NCBI RefSeq assembly: GCF_030687895.1
Contig: NZ_CP117452.1
Span: forward strand, 2,249,501-2,313,500
Direction of reading: 5' to 3'
From: Pseudomonas sp. FP198
GTDB lineage: Bacteria > Pseudomonadota > Gammaproteobacteria > Pseudomonadales > Pseudomonadaceae
DNA length: 64,000 bases
In this document: one piece after another, positions 1-13,206 of the stretch
Numbering within the stretch: the first letter of the stretch is position 1
Layout of the letters: every line of letters begins with the position of its first letter
Notes under the pieces: generated by a model
What the model was told of the DNA's origin: nothing
Seen by the model: only the letters and a program-made list of their open reading frames with translations
Database searches by the model: none
Position numbers and translations under genes: made by a program

Positions 1-333
1 GTTGCGCAGGATATGCAGCGCTTCGGGCTCCTGGGGCAGCATGTCCGGCAGCAGGGCACGGATCACCGCATCGGCATCGAATTCGTTGAACGCGGTGTCG
101 ATTTCCACCTCGGGAACCGGCAGCCCGGCAGCGGACATCGCGCCCAGCGTGCCGATGGCGGTGTCCTGCTGGCGACGCAGGTCGCCCGAGAGGCAGCGAT
201 CGAACACGACTCCGAGCTCCGCCAGGTGGCCGCCCAGCACCTGGGCTTGCCGCATGCCATTGGGCGAAAGGACATCGTAGTCATCCGCACCAAAGGAGGC
301 CTGGCCATGTCGTATCAGATAAATGCTGCCCAC
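1..333 (-). CDS. Histidine phosphatase family protein (3' end beyond the window)
   Basis: Partial gene whose C-terminal part runs off the left edge; 111 codons are visible. I chose the GTG at the right end because it places the family signature at residues 8-11 (R-H-G-Q) after a short hydrophobic strand, the usual layout of phosphoglycerate-mutase/SixA-like phosphatases; no ATG in this frame lies close upstream. The histidine of RHG is the residue that becomes phosphorylated in this superfamily. Further along, the Q-A-(Q)-V-L-G-x-H-L and L-R-R-Q-Q-D-T-A segments match the helices after the active site, including the second arginine. The substrate cannot be told from sequence; small-molecule or protein phosphohistidine activity are both possible. 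It is transcribed away from sohB. Confidence 0.8.
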   Translation of the reverse strand, partial: MGSIYLIRHGQASFGADDYDVLSPNGMRQAQVLGGHLAELGVVFDRCLSGDLRRQQDTAIGTLGAMSAAGLPVPEVEIDTAFNEFDADAVIRALLPDMLPQEPEALHILRN

Positions 334-559
334 GTCCGCGTCATCCCGGTACGTTGAAGGTTTGGCGAGGTTATGAGGATGGCGGAGGGCTGTCAACGAA
401 AAAACATACGCTCGTTTGAAATGACCGTTACAGGCCCGTCCGGACTCACCCGCGTTACGGTAACAGCAGGTTTCATGGCTGGCAGCGGGGCAGGCGCATG
501 GGTATGCTGGGACCGTTACGCGCCTGCGTTCAGTGGCGCATTGCATTTAAGGAGTCGCT

Positions 560-1591
560 GTGGAGTTTTTTGTCGAATACGCCGGTTTTCTGGCCAAGAC
601 GGTGACGCTGGTGATCGCCATTCTGGTGGTCATGGCCAGTTTTGCTGCGTTGCGCAGCAAGGGACGGCGCAAGTCGGCCGGGCAGTTGCAAGTCAGCAAG
701 CTCAACGATTTCTACAAGGGCTTGCGTGAGCGTCTGGAGCAGACGCTGCTGGACAAGGACCAGCTCAAGGCGCTGCGCAAAAGTGAAGGCAAGGCCGAGA
801 AGGCCGGGAAGAAACAGAAAGACAAGCCAGCGGCCAAGCCCCGGGTGTTCGTGCTGGACTTCGATGGCGATATCAAGGCTTCCGCCACCGAGAGCCTGCG
901 TCACGAAATTACCGCGCTGCTGACCCTGGCGACCCCGAAGGATGAAGTGGTCTTGCGCCTGGAAAGCGGTGGCGGCATGGTCCACAGCTACGGCCTGGCC
1001 TCGTCGCAACTGGCGCGGATCCGTCAGGCCGGCGTGCCGCTGACGGTGTGCATCGACAAGGTTGCAGCCAGCGGCGGCTACATGATGGCGTGCATCGGCG
1101 AGAAGATCATCAGCGCCCCGTTCGCGATCCTCGGCTCCATCGGCGTCGTGGCCCAATTGCCCAACGTCAATCGCCTGCTGAAGAAACACGACATCGATTT
1201 TGAAGTGCTGACCGCCGGCGAGTACAAACGCACGTTGACGGTGTTTGGTGAGAATACCGAGAAGGGCCGGGAAAAATTCCAGGAAGACCTGGACATCACC
1301 CATGAGTTGTTCAAGAACTTCGTGTCCAACTACCGCCCGCAGCTGGCTATCGATGAAGTGGCAACCGGCGAGGTCTGGCTCGGTGTCGCTGCGCTGGAGA
1401 AACGCCTGGTTGACGAGCTCAAGACCAGCGATGAATACCTGGCCGAACGGGCCAAGGGTGCCGAGCTCTATCATCTGCACTATGCCGAACGCAAAAGCCT
1501 GCAGGAGCGCATCGGCATGGCGGCCAGCGGTTCGGTGGACCGGGTGCTGCTGAGCTGGTGGAGCCGCCTGACGCAGCAGCGGTTCTGGTAG
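560..1591 (+). CDS. sohB: Protease SohB (S49 peptidase, inner membrane)
   Basis: 343-residue S49-family serine protease. A GTG start is preceded by AAGGAG six bases upstream. One hydrophobic segment at about residues 10-31 would anchor it in the inner membrane. The next ~55 residues are charged and Lys-rich (linker). The protease domain starts around residue 93 and holds the nucleophile segment A-S-G-G-Y-M near residue 171 and a Lys in G-E-Y-K-R near 222, fitting the Ser-Lys dyad of signal peptide peptidase A-like enzymes. Length agrees with SohB (about 340-350) and not with double-domain SppA. Role known from the family: degradation of periplasmic or membrane-associated peptides; the natural substrate is not established. 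A REPIN and a strong hairpin terminator follow. Confidence 0.93.
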   Translation: MEFFVEYAGFLAKTVTLVIAILVVMASFAALRSKGRRKSAGQLQVSKLNDFYKGLRERLEQTLLDKDQLKALRKSEGKAEKAGKKQKDKPAAKPRVFVLDFDGDIKASATESLRHEITALLTLATPKDEVVLRLESGGGMVHSYGLASSQLARIRQAGVPLTVCIDKVAASGGYMMACIGEKIISAPFAILGSIGVVAQLPNVNRLLKKHDIDFEVLTAGEYKRTLTVFGENTEKGREKFQEDLDITHELFKNFVSNYRPQLAIDEVATGEVWLGVAALEKRLVDELKTSDEYLAERAKGAELYHLHYAERKSLQERIGMAASGSVDRVLLSWWSRLTQQRFW

Positions 1592-1620
1592 TCCGGGAAA
1601 GAGCGGACACACTAAACCCT

Positions 1621-1708
1621 GTGGGAGCGAGCTTGCTCGCGATAGCGGCGGCACATTCAACAGAGATGCAAGCTGAGCCAGCGCTATCGCGAGCAAGCTC
1701 GCTCCCAC
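1621..1708. repeat. REPIN, family A (GAGCGAGC-TTGCTCGCGA)
   Basis: Two copies of the palindromic REP core in inverted orientation (gtgggagcgagcttgctcgc at the left, its reverse complement at the right) enclose about 40 bases of unrelated spacer, so the whole can fold into a long hairpin. It lies directly after sohB. Confidence 0.92.
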
Positions 1709-1756
1709 AAGGTCCAGGGTGGGCTGAAGATTAGGTTTCGCCCCCCCCTCATCAAC

Positions 1757-1797
1757 AAAAAAGCCCTGACCCGGTACACCCGGATCAGGGCTTTTTC
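1757..1797. terminator. Bidirectional intrinsic terminator between sohB and the DUF934 gene
   Basis: A 14-bp stem (AAGCCCTGACCCGG with CCGGATCAGGGCTT, one mismatch) around a 5-base loop, flanked by an A run on the left and a T run on the right. It can end transcription from sohB on the plus strand and from the cysI-DUF934 operon on the minus strand. Confidence 0.88.
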
Positions 1798-1809
1798 ATA
1801 CTTCAACTA

Positions 1810-2304
1810 TCAGCGACGACGAAACAGTGGCAACGGTTCGTCAGTGGCTGCCTGGTAGGTCACCGAAAAGTCCTTGAGGCTTTCGAGGGCTTCATAGGGG
1901 TCTTTGTCGGCACGCAGGGCAAAGGCGTCAAAACCGCAGCGGCGCATGTAGAACAGCTGGTCGCGCAGCACATCGCCAATGGCGCGCAATTCGCCCTTGA
2001 ATCCATAACGCTCACGCAACAGGCGCGCGTTGGAGTAGCTGCGCCCGTCGGTGAAGGCCGGGAAGTTCAGGGCAATGACCTGGAGCTGATTGGCGTCATC
2101 GCCGATTTCTTCCGCTTCTTCGTCGGCATCCAGCCACACGCCCAGGCCGCCATCACGGGCTTTGAGCGCATGAGCGTGGTCGCGCCAAAGGGCGAGGGGC
2201 ACGATCAGGTCGTCGCAGTTGGAAATGCCATCGAAGGTCGCGTCCTTGGGCAGCAAGTGCCAGGTTTCGTCGATGACCTCGTTGTTCTTAATGATTCGCT
2301 GCAT
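1810..2304 (-). CDS. DUF934 domain-containing protein, cysI partner
   Basis: 164-residue protein of the DUF934 family, which in proteobacteria is normally encoded directly after the cysI-type sulfite reductase gene. It starts 17 bases inside the 3' end of cysI in another frame, so the two are one operon and probably translationally coupled. No signal peptide or membrane segment is visible. The family-like parts are W-H-L-L-P-K-D-A near residue 16 and the central and C-terminal segments L-P-A-F-T-D-G-R-S-Y-S-N-A-R-L-L and D-V-L-R-D-Q-L-F-Y-M-R-R-C-G-F-D-A-F. Biochemical function is unknown; a supporting role in sulfite reduction is inferred from conserved context only. Confidence 0.88.
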   Translation of the reverse strand: MQRIIKNNEVIDETWHLLPKDATFDGISNCDDLIVPLALWRDHAHALKARDGGLGVWLDADEEAEEIGDDANQLQVIALNFPAFTDGRSYSNARLLRERYGFKGELRAIGDVLRDQLFYMRRCGFDAFALRADKDPYEALESLKDFSVTYQAATDEPLPLFRRR

Positions 2305-3946
2305 AGACGCGTTCCTTGAAGAGGTCGATGCCGATACGTTGATAAGTGTCGATGAAACGCTCGTCTTCGGTACGTTGTTCGATGTACACGTCGATCAGCT
2401 TCTCGATCACATCCGGCATGTCATCCTGGGCAAACGACGGCCCGAGGATCTTGCCCAGGCTGGCGTCGCGGCTGCCGCTGCCACCGAGGGAAACCTGGTA
2501 GAACTCCTCGCCTTTCTTGTCCACGCCGAGGATGCCGATGTGGCCGACGTGGTGGTGACCACAGGCATTCATGCAGCCGGATATGTTCAGGTCCAGCTCG
2601 CCGATGTCGAACAGGTAGTCGAGGTCGTCGAAGCGGCGCTGGATCGATTCGGCGATCGGAATCGACTTGGCGTTCGCCAGCGAGCAGAAATCCCCGCCCG
2701 GGCAGCAGATCATGTCGGTCAGCAGGCCGATGTTCGGCGTGGCGAAGCCTTGCTCGCGCAGCTCGCCCCACAGGGTGAACAACTGGCTCTGTTCAACGTC
2801 CGCCAGGATGATGTTCTGCTCGTGGGACGTGCGCAGTTGGCCAAAGCTGTAGCGGTCGGCCAGGTCGGCCACGGCGTCCATCTGCTTGTCGGTGATATCG
2901 CCCGGTGCGACACCGGTCGGCTTCAGCGACAGGGTCACCGCGACGTAGCCCGGTTTCTTGTGCTTGAGGGTGTTGCGTGTCCGCCAGCGCGCGAAGCCCG
3001 GGTGTTCCTTGTCGAGGGCGGCCAGTTCGGCGTCCTGGTTGTCCAGGGCCTTGTAGGCCGGATCGACGAAATGCCTGGCCACGCGATGGACTTCGGCTTC
3101 GGTCAGGGTGGTCTGGCCGCCACGCAGGTGGACCATTTCGGCCTCGACCTTTTCGGCGAACACTTCAGGCGTCAGGGCCTTGACGAGGATCTTGATCCGC
3201 GCCTTGTATTTGTTGTCGCGACGCCCGTAGCGGTTGTATACCCGCAGGATGGCATCGAGGTAGCTCAGCAGGTCCTGCCATGGCAGGAACTCGTTGATGA
3301 ACGCGCCGACCACCGGCGTACGGCCCAGGCCGCCGCCCACCAGCACGCGGAAGCCCAGCTCGCCGGCGGCGTTGTAGACCGCTTCGAGGCCGATGTCATG
3401 GACTTCGATGGCCGCGCGGTCCGAGGTCGAGCCATTGATGGCGATCTTGAACTTGCGCGGCAGGTAGGCGAATTCCGGGTGGAACGTGGTCCATTGGCGA
3501 ACGATCTCGCACCATGGGCGCGGGTCGATCAGTTCGTCGGCCGCGACGCCGGCAAACTGGTCGGTGGTCACGTTGCGCAGGCAGTTGCCGCTGGTCTGGA
3601 TCGCGTGCATCTGCACGGTGGCCAGTTCCGCGAGGATCTCGGGCACGTCTTCCAGGGCAGGCCAGTTGTACTGGACGTTCTGCCGGGTACTGATATGGGC
3701 ATAGCCCTTGTCATAGTCGCGGGCAATCTGGGCCAGCTTGCGCACCTGGCGCGAGGTCAGTTGGCCATAAGGCACCGCGACGCGCAGCATCGGGGCGAAG
3801 CGCTGGATATACAGGCCATTCTGCAAGCGCAGAGGGCGGAATTCTTCTTCGCTCAGCTCGCCTGCCAGATAGCGTCGGGTCTGATCACGGAACTGCTTGA
3901 CGCGGTCCTCGATGATCCGCTGATCGTACTCGTCATATACGTACAT
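2288..3946 (-). CDS. cysI: Sulfite reductase (NADPH/ferredoxin type) hemoprotein subunit
   Basis: 552-residue siroheme/[4Fe-4S] reductase converting sulfite to sulfide in assimilatory sulfur metabolism. The ATG at the M-Y-V-Y-D-E-Y-D-Q start is preferred over an ATG 30 codons upstream because the extra residues are proline-rich and not family-like. The two cluster/siroheme motifs are present: C-P-G-G-D-F-C (Cx5C) near residue 412 and C-M-N-A-C (Cx3C) near 457. Siroheme-binding regions S-T-R-Q-N-V-Q and T-S-G-N-C-L-R-N-V-T lie in the N-terminal half. It is followed by the DUF934 gene. Dissimilatory or nitrite reductase activity is unlikely given this operon partner. Confidence 0.94.
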   Translation of the reverse strand: MYVYDEYDQRIIEDRVKQFRDQTRRYLAGELSEEEFRPLRLQNGLYIQRFAPMLRVAVPYGQLTSRQVRKLAQIARDYDKGYAHISTRQNVQYNWPALEDVPEILAELATVQMHAIQTSGNCLRNVTTDQFAGVAADELIDPRPWCEIVRQWTTFHPEFAYLPRKFKIAINGSTSDRAAIEVHDIGLEAVYNAAGELGFRVLVGGGLGRTPVVGAFINEFLPWQDLLSYLDAILRVYNRYGRRDNKYKARIKILVKALTPEVFAEKVEAEMVHLRGGQTTLTEAEVHRVARHFVDPAYKALDNQDAELAALDKEHPGFARWRTRNTLKHKKPGYVAVTLSLKPTGVAPGDITDKQMDAVADLADRYSFGQLRTSHEQNIILADVEQSQLFTLWGELREQGFATPNIGLLTDMICCPGGDFCSLANAKSIPIAESIQRRFDDLDYLFDIGELDLNISGCMNACGHHHVGHIGILGVDKKGEEFYQVSLGGSGSRDASLGKILGPSFAQDDMPDVIEKLIDVYIEQRTEDERFIDTYQRIGIDLFKERVYAANH

Positions 3947-4237
3947 ATAAGTCTCGTTCTCAGGCTTGGGCCGATCAGAAACAGCTGCAGGTTGGCTCGC
4001 TGAAATCGGGTTCTGCCTCGGCAATTCTGCGCGCACGGCCGCGCACTCCTAGAGGAGCCGGTGCAAGATACCTGTTTTGAGTTATGCGCAAAAGTGATGT
4101 TTGAGTATATGTAAAGAACCAAATCGACTAATGCCTTCGATTATTGGCTAACCCACATTTGTCGTACGGGCAATCATCGTCTTAACTGTGGTCGAGTCCC
4201 TATGCAATCACCTACAAAACCGACAAGAGGCGATGCA
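3947..4237. promoter_or_regulatory. Intergenic region upstream of cysI
   Basis: About 290 bases between the divergent cysI and the 37-residue small membrane protein gene. The stretch at roughly 4070-4190 is AT-rich, as expected for promoters of both, but I see no operator I can name. A CysB site would be expected from the biology of cysI, but this is inference only. Confidence 0.4.
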
Positions 4238-4351
4238 ATGAGTAATCCGACCAAAGCAAGGAAAAGCGACAGTACCGTTGATGCCTGGGCCATTCTGTTC
4301 CTGATTATCCTGGTGGTAGGCACGGCGGTGTTCTGGGTCAGTCATCAATAA
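4238..4351 (+). CDS. Small single-pass membrane protein (37 aa)
   Basis: A 37-residue ORF with AGAGG eight bases before its ATG. The first 15 residues are polar and basic (S-N-P-T-K-A-R-K-S-D-S-T-V-D), followed by one hydrophobic helix of about 20 residues (W-A-I-L-F-L-I-I-L-V-V-G-T-A-V-F-W-V), a typical small inner-membrane protein with a cytoplasmic N-terminus. A REPIN follows its stop codon. Function unknown; the good ribosome-binding site and compact membrane design make it a likely real gene. Confidence 0.68.
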   Translation: MSNPTKARKSDSTVDAWAILFLIILVVGTAVFWVSHQ

Positions 4352-4376
4352 ACGGTAGCCCTGTGGTGAAGAAACT

Positions 4377-4464
4377 GTGGGAGCGAGCTTGCTCGCGATG
4401 ACGGTGGTTCAGTCACTATTGAGGTTGACTGACACATCGCCATCGCGAGCAAGCTCGCTCCCAC
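4377..4464. repeat. REPIN, family A
   Basis: Inverted pair of the GAGCGAGCTTGCTCGCGAT core with a ~45-base spacer, placed between the small membrane protein gene and the DUF2970 gene. Confidence 0.92.
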
Positions 4465-4493
4465 AGGGGTATCGGGGTTTCCGTCAGATGTTT

Positions 4494-4712
4494 CTACAAC
4501 CCCGCCAGATGCACCACCAGCTTGACGATGCCAAACAGGGTCAAGGCGAAGATCACCGTGAACGCGATTCCCAGTATCACGAAGTGACTTGGCTTGCCGT
4601 GGGTGAAATCCCGGGCGCGGTTCTTGCCGCTCTGCACGCCGAAAGCGGCGGCCAGCACGCTGTGCATCATCTGCAACAGGGTCGGCGGCTTGTTGTCGAC
4701 TGGATCGTCCAT
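4494..4712 (-). CDS. DUF2970 domain-containing small membrane protein
   Basis: 72-residue protein of the DUF2970 family. The start at M-D-D-P-V-D-N is chosen over an ATG six codons upstream because GAGGGA sits just before it. The family core is visible: L-L-Q-M-M-H-S-V-L-A-A-A-F-G-V-Q-S, then N-R-A-R-D-F, then one C-terminal transmembrane helix (F-V-I-L-G-I-A-F-T-V-I-F-A-L-T-L-F-G-I). DUF2970 proteins are short proteobacterial membrane proteins of unknown function. It lies downstream of metH on the same strand but is separated from it by a hairpin, so it may be transcribed independently. Confidence 0.85.
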   Translation of the reverse strand: MDDPVDNKPPTLLQMMHSVLAAAFGVQSGKNRARDFTHGKPSHFVILGIAFTVIFALTLFGIVKLVVHLAGL

Positions 4713-4760
4713 AAATCCCTCGTCTGCCATGAGTTCAGGACAAGCATAGACAACCCCAGG

Positions 4761-4796
4761 GAAAAGATCGCAGCGCGCCTCGGCTGCGATCTTTTC
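4761..4796. terminator. Hairpin terminator downstream of metH
   Basis: A perfect 14-bp stem (GAAAAGATCGCAGC / GCTGCGATCTTTTC) around an 8-base loop, about a dozen bases after the metH stop codon. The T-rich end of the stem serves as the U tract for minus-strand transcription. Confidence 0.8.
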
Positions 4797-4808
4797 AGAG
4801 GCGCCTGA

Positions 4809-8519
<3,711 letters not shown>

Positions 8520-8674
8520 AGGACTACCTGGAAAAAAGACCATTACGAAGGCCGGAATGATAGCAAACCTGTGCGGGATTTGATCATGCAGGGCTTTTGC
8601 ATGAATATCGCTCATGTTTGCAAGGCCATGCTGGCCCGGTAGAATCGCCGGACTATCTCTTAGGGACCCGAGAC

Positions 8675-10966
8675 ATGCCGTACCGCGTCTTATCCGGCAG
8701 TCTGTTGCTGCTGTTATGTTTTACCGCAGCCGCCGGGAATCCCGCTTCCGCGATCTCCTACACTCGCGACATCCAGCCGATCTTCACGGAAAAATGCGTG
8801 GCTTGCCATGCCTGCTACGACTCCGCCTGCCAGTTGAACCTGGGCAGCGGCGAGGGCGCGCTGCGGGGTGCGAGCAAGCTGCCGGTGTATGACGGCGAGC
8901 GCCGCCAGGCCGCTGACCCGACCCGCCTGTTCTATGATGCCTCCGGCCAGCGGGCCTGGCAGCGCAAGGGCTTTTATTCGGTGATCGATGCCCAGGGCAG
9001 CCAGGCGGCATTGATGGCTCGCATGCTGGAGCTCGGACACCGCACGCCCTTGCAGCCCAACGCCAAATTGCCGGAAGACATCGTACTGGGCTTGAGCCGC
9101 GACAACAGTTGCCCGACGCCGGACCAATTCGACGCCTACGCGGCTGTTCATCCCAAGGAAGGCATGCCTCTGGCGGTCACCGGCCTGACCGACCAGCAAT
9201 ACCAGACGCTACAGCGCTGGCTGGCGGCCGGCGCGCCCATCGACCAGCAGGCCTTGGCGCCAAGCGCCGCCGAAGCCTTGCAGGTGGTGCAGTGGGAAAA
9301 CCTGCTCAATGCCCCTGGCGCCCGGGAAAGCCTGGTCGGTCGCTGGCTGTTCGAGCACCTCTTCCTGGCCCACATCTATTTCAAGGGCGGCGAGCCGGGG
9401 CATTTCTTCCAGTGGGTGCGCTCGCGCACGCCGACCGGCCAGCCAATCGACCTGATCAACACTCGCCGTCCAAATGACGACCCTGGCACCCGCATCTATT
9501 ACCGGCTCTGGCCGGTGCAGGGGGTGATCGTGCACAAGACCCACATCACTTATGGCTTGAGCGCGGCGAAGATGGCGCGGATCAGGAGTCTGTTCTACAG
9601 CGGTAACTGGCAGGTCAGCGCATTGCCGGGCTACGGGCCGGAGCGTCGGGCCAATCCGTTTTCCACCTTCGAGGCGATTCCGGCCCAGGCCCGCTATCAG
9701 TTCATGCTCGATAACGCCGAGTATTTCGTGCGCACGTTCATCCGTGGCCCGGTGTGCCGGGGCCAGATCGCCACGGACGTCATTCGCGATAACTTCTGGG
9801 CGTTGTTCCAGGCGCCCGAGCACGACTTGTACATCACCGACCCCAACTATCGCGGCCAGGCCACGCCGTTGCTGGCGATGCCGGGCCAGAACGATGACGT
9901 CGGCAGCGTCGTCAGCCTGTGGCTCGATTATCGCGACAAGCGCAACGCGTACGAAGCCCTGCGCCGCGACAGCTACGCCGAGCTCCCGGCGCCGGGCTGG
10001 TCGACGCTGTGGGCGGGCAATGACAATGCGCTGCTGAGCATCTTCCGGCATTTCGACAGTGCCTCGGTGACCAAGGGCCTGATTGGCGAGGTGCCGCAGA
10101 CGCTGTGGCTGTTCGATTTCCCGCTGCTGGAGCGCACCTATTATCAACTGGCGGTGAATTTCGACGTGTTCGGCAATGTCTCCCACCAGGCCCAGACCCG
10201 GCTGTATTTCGACCTGATCCGCAACGGCGCGGAACAGAACTTCCTGCGCCTGATGCCGGCCGATTCCCGCGAAGGTTACCTCGACGACTGGTACCAGGCC
10301 GGTGGGAAATTCAAGATGTGGCTGGATTACGAGGCCATCGACGACGACAAGCCGACTGCGCTCAAGCTCGACGAAGAAGACCCCAAGCGCGACTTTGCCC
10401 GGCAGCTGTTGCTTCGCTATGGCGAGCTGAACGCGCGCCCCGACCCGATCAACCGCTGTGCGGGCGCGTATTGCTCGCGTCCCAATATCGACCCGGCGCT
10501 GCAGGATGCCGAGCAGGCTTTGAGTCGCCTGGTGTCGCGTCCGGCGGCGGGTCTCAGGGTCATTGATCAACTGCCGGAAGCGACGATGCTGCGCGTCGAA
10601 ACCCTGGACGGTCGGCGCGAGGTCTACAGCCTGCTGCGCAACCGCGCCCACAGCAACGTGGCGTTCCTGCTGGGTGAAGCGCTGCGCTACCAGCCAGGGC
10701 TGGACACCCTGACCGTTTATCCGGGCGTGCTCAGCAGCTATCCAAATTTCATCTTAAATATCCCGGCGGGGCAGGTGCCGGCGTTTGTCGATGCCATGGA
10801 GAACGCGCCGGATGCGGCGGCTTTCGAGCGAATCGTCGAGCGCTGGGGGATTCGCCGCAGTCATCCGCAGTTCTGGCGGTATTTCCACGATCTGAGTCGC
10901 TACATCGAGGAAACCGACCCCTTGGAAGCGGGCGTGCTGGACATGAATCGTTATCAGAACCTCTGA
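8675..10966 (+). CDS. cti: Fatty acid cis/trans isomerase
   Basis: 763-residue periplasmic heme enzyme that turns cis-unsaturated membrane fatty acids into trans isomers, giving Pseudomonas fast membrane rigidification under solvent or heat stress. The start at M-P-Y-R-V-L is chosen because it gives a clear signal peptide (hydrophobic residues 6-20, likely cleavage after A-S-A near 26); the frame opens further upstream without that feature. The c-type heme motif C-V-A-C-H is at residues 41-45, right after the export signal, as in characterised Cti. No downstream partner is apparent; nfuA follows after 116 bases with a GC-rich hairpin between. Confidence 0.95.
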   Translation: MPYRVLSGSLLLLLCFTAAAGNPASAISYTRDIQPIFTEKCVACHACYDSACQLNLGSGEGALRGASKLPVYDGERRQAADPTRLFYDASGQRAWQRKGFYSVIDAQGSQAALMARMLELGHRTPLQPNAKLPEDIVLGLSRDNSCPTPDQFDAYAAVHPKEGMPLAVTGLTDQQYQTLQRWLAAGAPIDQQALAPSAAEALQVVQWENLLNAPGARESLVGRWLFEHLFLAHIYFKGGEPGHFFQWVRSRTPTGQPIDLINTRRPNDDPGTRIYYRLWPVQGVIVHKTHITYGLSAAKMARIRSLFYSGNWQVSALPGYGPERRANPFSTFEAIPAQARYQFMLDNAEYFVRTFIRGPVCRGQIATDVIRDNFWALFQAPEHDLYITDPNYRGQATPLLAMPGQNDDVGSVVSLWLDYRDKRNAYEALRRDSYAELPAPGWSTLWAGNDNALLSIFRHFDSASVTKGLIGEVPQTLWLFDFPLLERTYYQLAVNFDVFGNVSHQAQTRLYFDLIRNGAEQNFLRLMPADSREGYLDDWYQAGGKFKMWLDYEAIDDDKPTALKLDEEDPKRDFARQLLLRYGELNARPDPINRCAGAYCSRPNIDPALQDAEQALSRLVSRPAAGLRVIDQLPEATMLRVETLDGRREVYSLLRNRAHSNVAFLLGEALRYQPGLDTLTVYPGVLSSYPNFILNIPAGQVPAFVDAMENAPDAAAFERIVERWGIRRSHPQFWRYFHDLSRYIEETDPLEAGVLDMNRYQNL

Positions 10967-11013
10967 GCAACGTAGCCGACGGAGCGCCCTTGCGCGCTCG
11001 GCTGCTTTCCTGA

Positions 11014-11667
<654 letters not shown>

Positions 11668-11693
11668 TAGGTGCTGGCTGCGCGCAGAACACT

Positions 11694-11821
11694 GTGGCGA
11701 GGGAGCTTGCTCCCGCTCGATTGCGTAGCAATCGCAAGGCAACCCGCGTGTCTTCCGTGATTGACGCGTGAGTCGCCAGGGGACCGCTTCGCGGTCCAGC
11801 GGGAGCAAGCTCCCTCGCCAC
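11694..11821. repeat. REPIN, family B (GCGAGGGAGCTTGCTCCCGC)
   Basis: Inverted pair: gtggcgagggagcttgctcc at the left and its reverse complement at the right. The inner spacer also contains short complementary arms (gattgcgtagcaatc and gaccgcttcgcggtc). Confidence 0.92.
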
Positions 11822-11869
11822 AAAAGCTTCTAAGGTCAGCATGCCATCCCAGGGGCGCCGCCGATCCCT

Positions 11870-11957
11870 GTGGGAGCGAGCCTGCTCGCGAAGGGGCCGG
11901 CATATTCGACATCGTTGCCGGCTGATCCACCGCTTTCGCGAGCAGGCTCGCTCCTAC
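11870..11957. repeat. REPIN, family A (GAGCCTGCTCGCGAA variant)
   Basis: Inverted pair of the family A core in its gagcctgctcgc variant, 48 bases after a family B REPIN. Together the two elements fill most of the nfuA-cobM gap, where I see no gene. Confidence 0.9.
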
Positions 11958-11987
11958 AAGGGATTCCGGTTGGGTCATGTCGACGAG

Positions 11988-12734
11988 TCAGGGCCTGTAC
12001 AGATGCGCATGCCCGGCGCGATACAGCGATGATTCGCTGAACACATCATTGCCCAACACACGCCCCACCAGTATCAGCGCTGTACGTCGAAAGCCCTTGG
12101 CCTGGACCTTCCCGGCGATATCCTCCAGCGTACCCACCACCCAATCCTGATCCGGCCACGTGGCCCGGTGAATCACCGCGATCGGACAGTCCGTGCCGTA
12201 GTGGGGCAGCAGTTCGGCGACTATTTTTTCCAGGTGATTGACGCCCAGGTGAATTGCCATGGTTGCGCCATGCTGCGCCAGGCTGGCGAGTTCTTCCCCA
12301 GCGGGCATCGCGGTCTTGTCCGCGTAGCGGGTCAGGATCACGCTCTGGGACACGTCCGGCAGCGTCAGCTCGGCACCGAGCAGGGCCGCGCAGGCTGAGG
12401 TGGCGGTGACGCCCGGAACGATTTCGAAAGGGATGTCGAGCTCGCGCAAGCAGCGGATCTGCTCGCCGATGGCGCCATACAGACTCGGATCGCCGGAGTG
12501 CACCCGGGCCACGTCCTGGCCGTTCAGATGCGCGATCCTGATCAGTTCGACGATCTGTTCCAGGTGCAGCTCTGCGCTGTTGACCACCTGTTCGGCGCTG
12601 TTGCCTTCGAGCACGGCCGCCGGCACCAGGGAGCCGGCGTAGATGATCACCGGGCAACGGTGGATCAGGCGCTGGCCTTTCACGGTGATCAGTTCCGGGT
12701 CGCCGGGGCCGGCACCGATGAAGTAAACGGTCAT
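11988..12734 (-). CDS. cobM: Precorrin-4 C11-methyltransferase
   Basis: 248-residue SAM-dependent methyltransferase that methylates C-11 of precorrin-4 in the aerobic cobalamin pathway. The ATG at M-T-V-Y-F-I-G-A-G-P-G-D is used; CAGGAA precedes it. The tetrapyrrole-methylase hallmarks are visible: G-A-G-P-G-D-P-E-L-I-T-V-K-G near residues 7-20, S-G-D-P-S-L-Y-G near 90, and P-G-V-T-A-T-S-A near 113. It is the last gene of a minus-strand set (cbtB, cbtA, cobE, cobM), 67 bases after cobE, so it probably shares the riboswitch-controlled transcript. Confidence 0.95.
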   Translation of the reverse strand: MTVYFIGAGPGDPELITVKGQRLIHRCPVIIYAGSLVPAAVLEGNSAEQVVNSAELHLEQIVELIRIAHLNGQDVARVHSGDPSLYGAIGEQIRCLRELDIPFEIVPGVTATSACAALLGAELTLPDVSQSVILTRYADKTAMPAGEELASLAQHGATMAIHLGVNHLEKIVAELLPHYGTDCPIAVIHRATWPDQDWVVGTLEDIAGKVQAKGFRRTALILVGRVLGNDVFSESSLYRAGHAHLYRP

Positions 12735-12801
12735 GACCGGTTCCTGTAGAAAAGGGCCTTGCATGAGCAGCGCTCATGATTCCGGCGGCGATTATCGAGG
12801 G

Positions 12802-13206
12802 TTACGAAGCTGCCGCCAATGCCAGAGTGGCTTGCGCACTTTTCTGGCGGGTAATCAGCAGTCTGGCGGGCGAATCGCCCAGTTGATCGGCCAGGGCAAG
12901 GGCGGCGCTTTCGGCGACGCCGTGGCAGCCCGTACGCTCGAAGGCGATCCGGGAACGCTGGCTGAGCTGCGTTTGATAACCCGCCAACTGCTCGGCAGTG
13001 AAGCAGGTCAGTGGCAGCGCCAATTGCTCGGCCAGCTCCAGCAGGCCCGGTTCGTCGTGCTTGAGATCGATGCTGGCCAAGGCCTGTACGTTATCGAGCG
13101 CTATGCCGTGGGCCAGCAGCGTCTGCTCAAGCAATGCCCGCAACGCACTGGCCGGGCAACCGCGTTGGCAGCCCAGGCCGACCACCAGGATCGGCCCGCT
13201 ACTCAT
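12802..13206 (-). CDS. cobE: Cobalamin biosynthesis protein CobE (CbiG C-terminal-like)
   Basis: 134-residue protein similar to the C-terminal domain of CbiG. The start I-L-V-V-G-L-G-C-Q-R-G-C-P-A-S-A-L is typical, as are S-I-D-L-K-H-D-E-P-G-L-L-E-L-A and the T-G-C-H-G-V-A-E-S-A-A-L motif near residue 93. CobE accompanies aerobic B12 synthesis genes in pseudomonads; its exact step is not settled. It overlaps cbtA by 4 bases (ATGA), showing tight coupling. Confidence 0.9.
   Translation of the reverse strand: MSSGPILVVGLGCQRGCPASALRALLEQTLLAHGIALDNVQALASIDLKHDEPGLLELAEQLALPLTCFTAEQLAGYQTQLSQRSRIAFERTGCHGVAESAALALADQLGDSPARLLITRQKSAQATLALAAAS

Noticed and set aside
2219..4003. Long plus-strand open frame of about 590 codons opposite cysI
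   Set aside because: It is the antisense of a well-conserved gene; the translation is rich in Val/Gly/Asp/His with no domain logic, a normal effect of GC-rich codon use.
11694..11957. Possible CRISPR array from repeated palindromes
   Set aside because: The repeats are two different REPIN families in inverted pairs, not regularly spaced direct repeats, and no cas genes are present.
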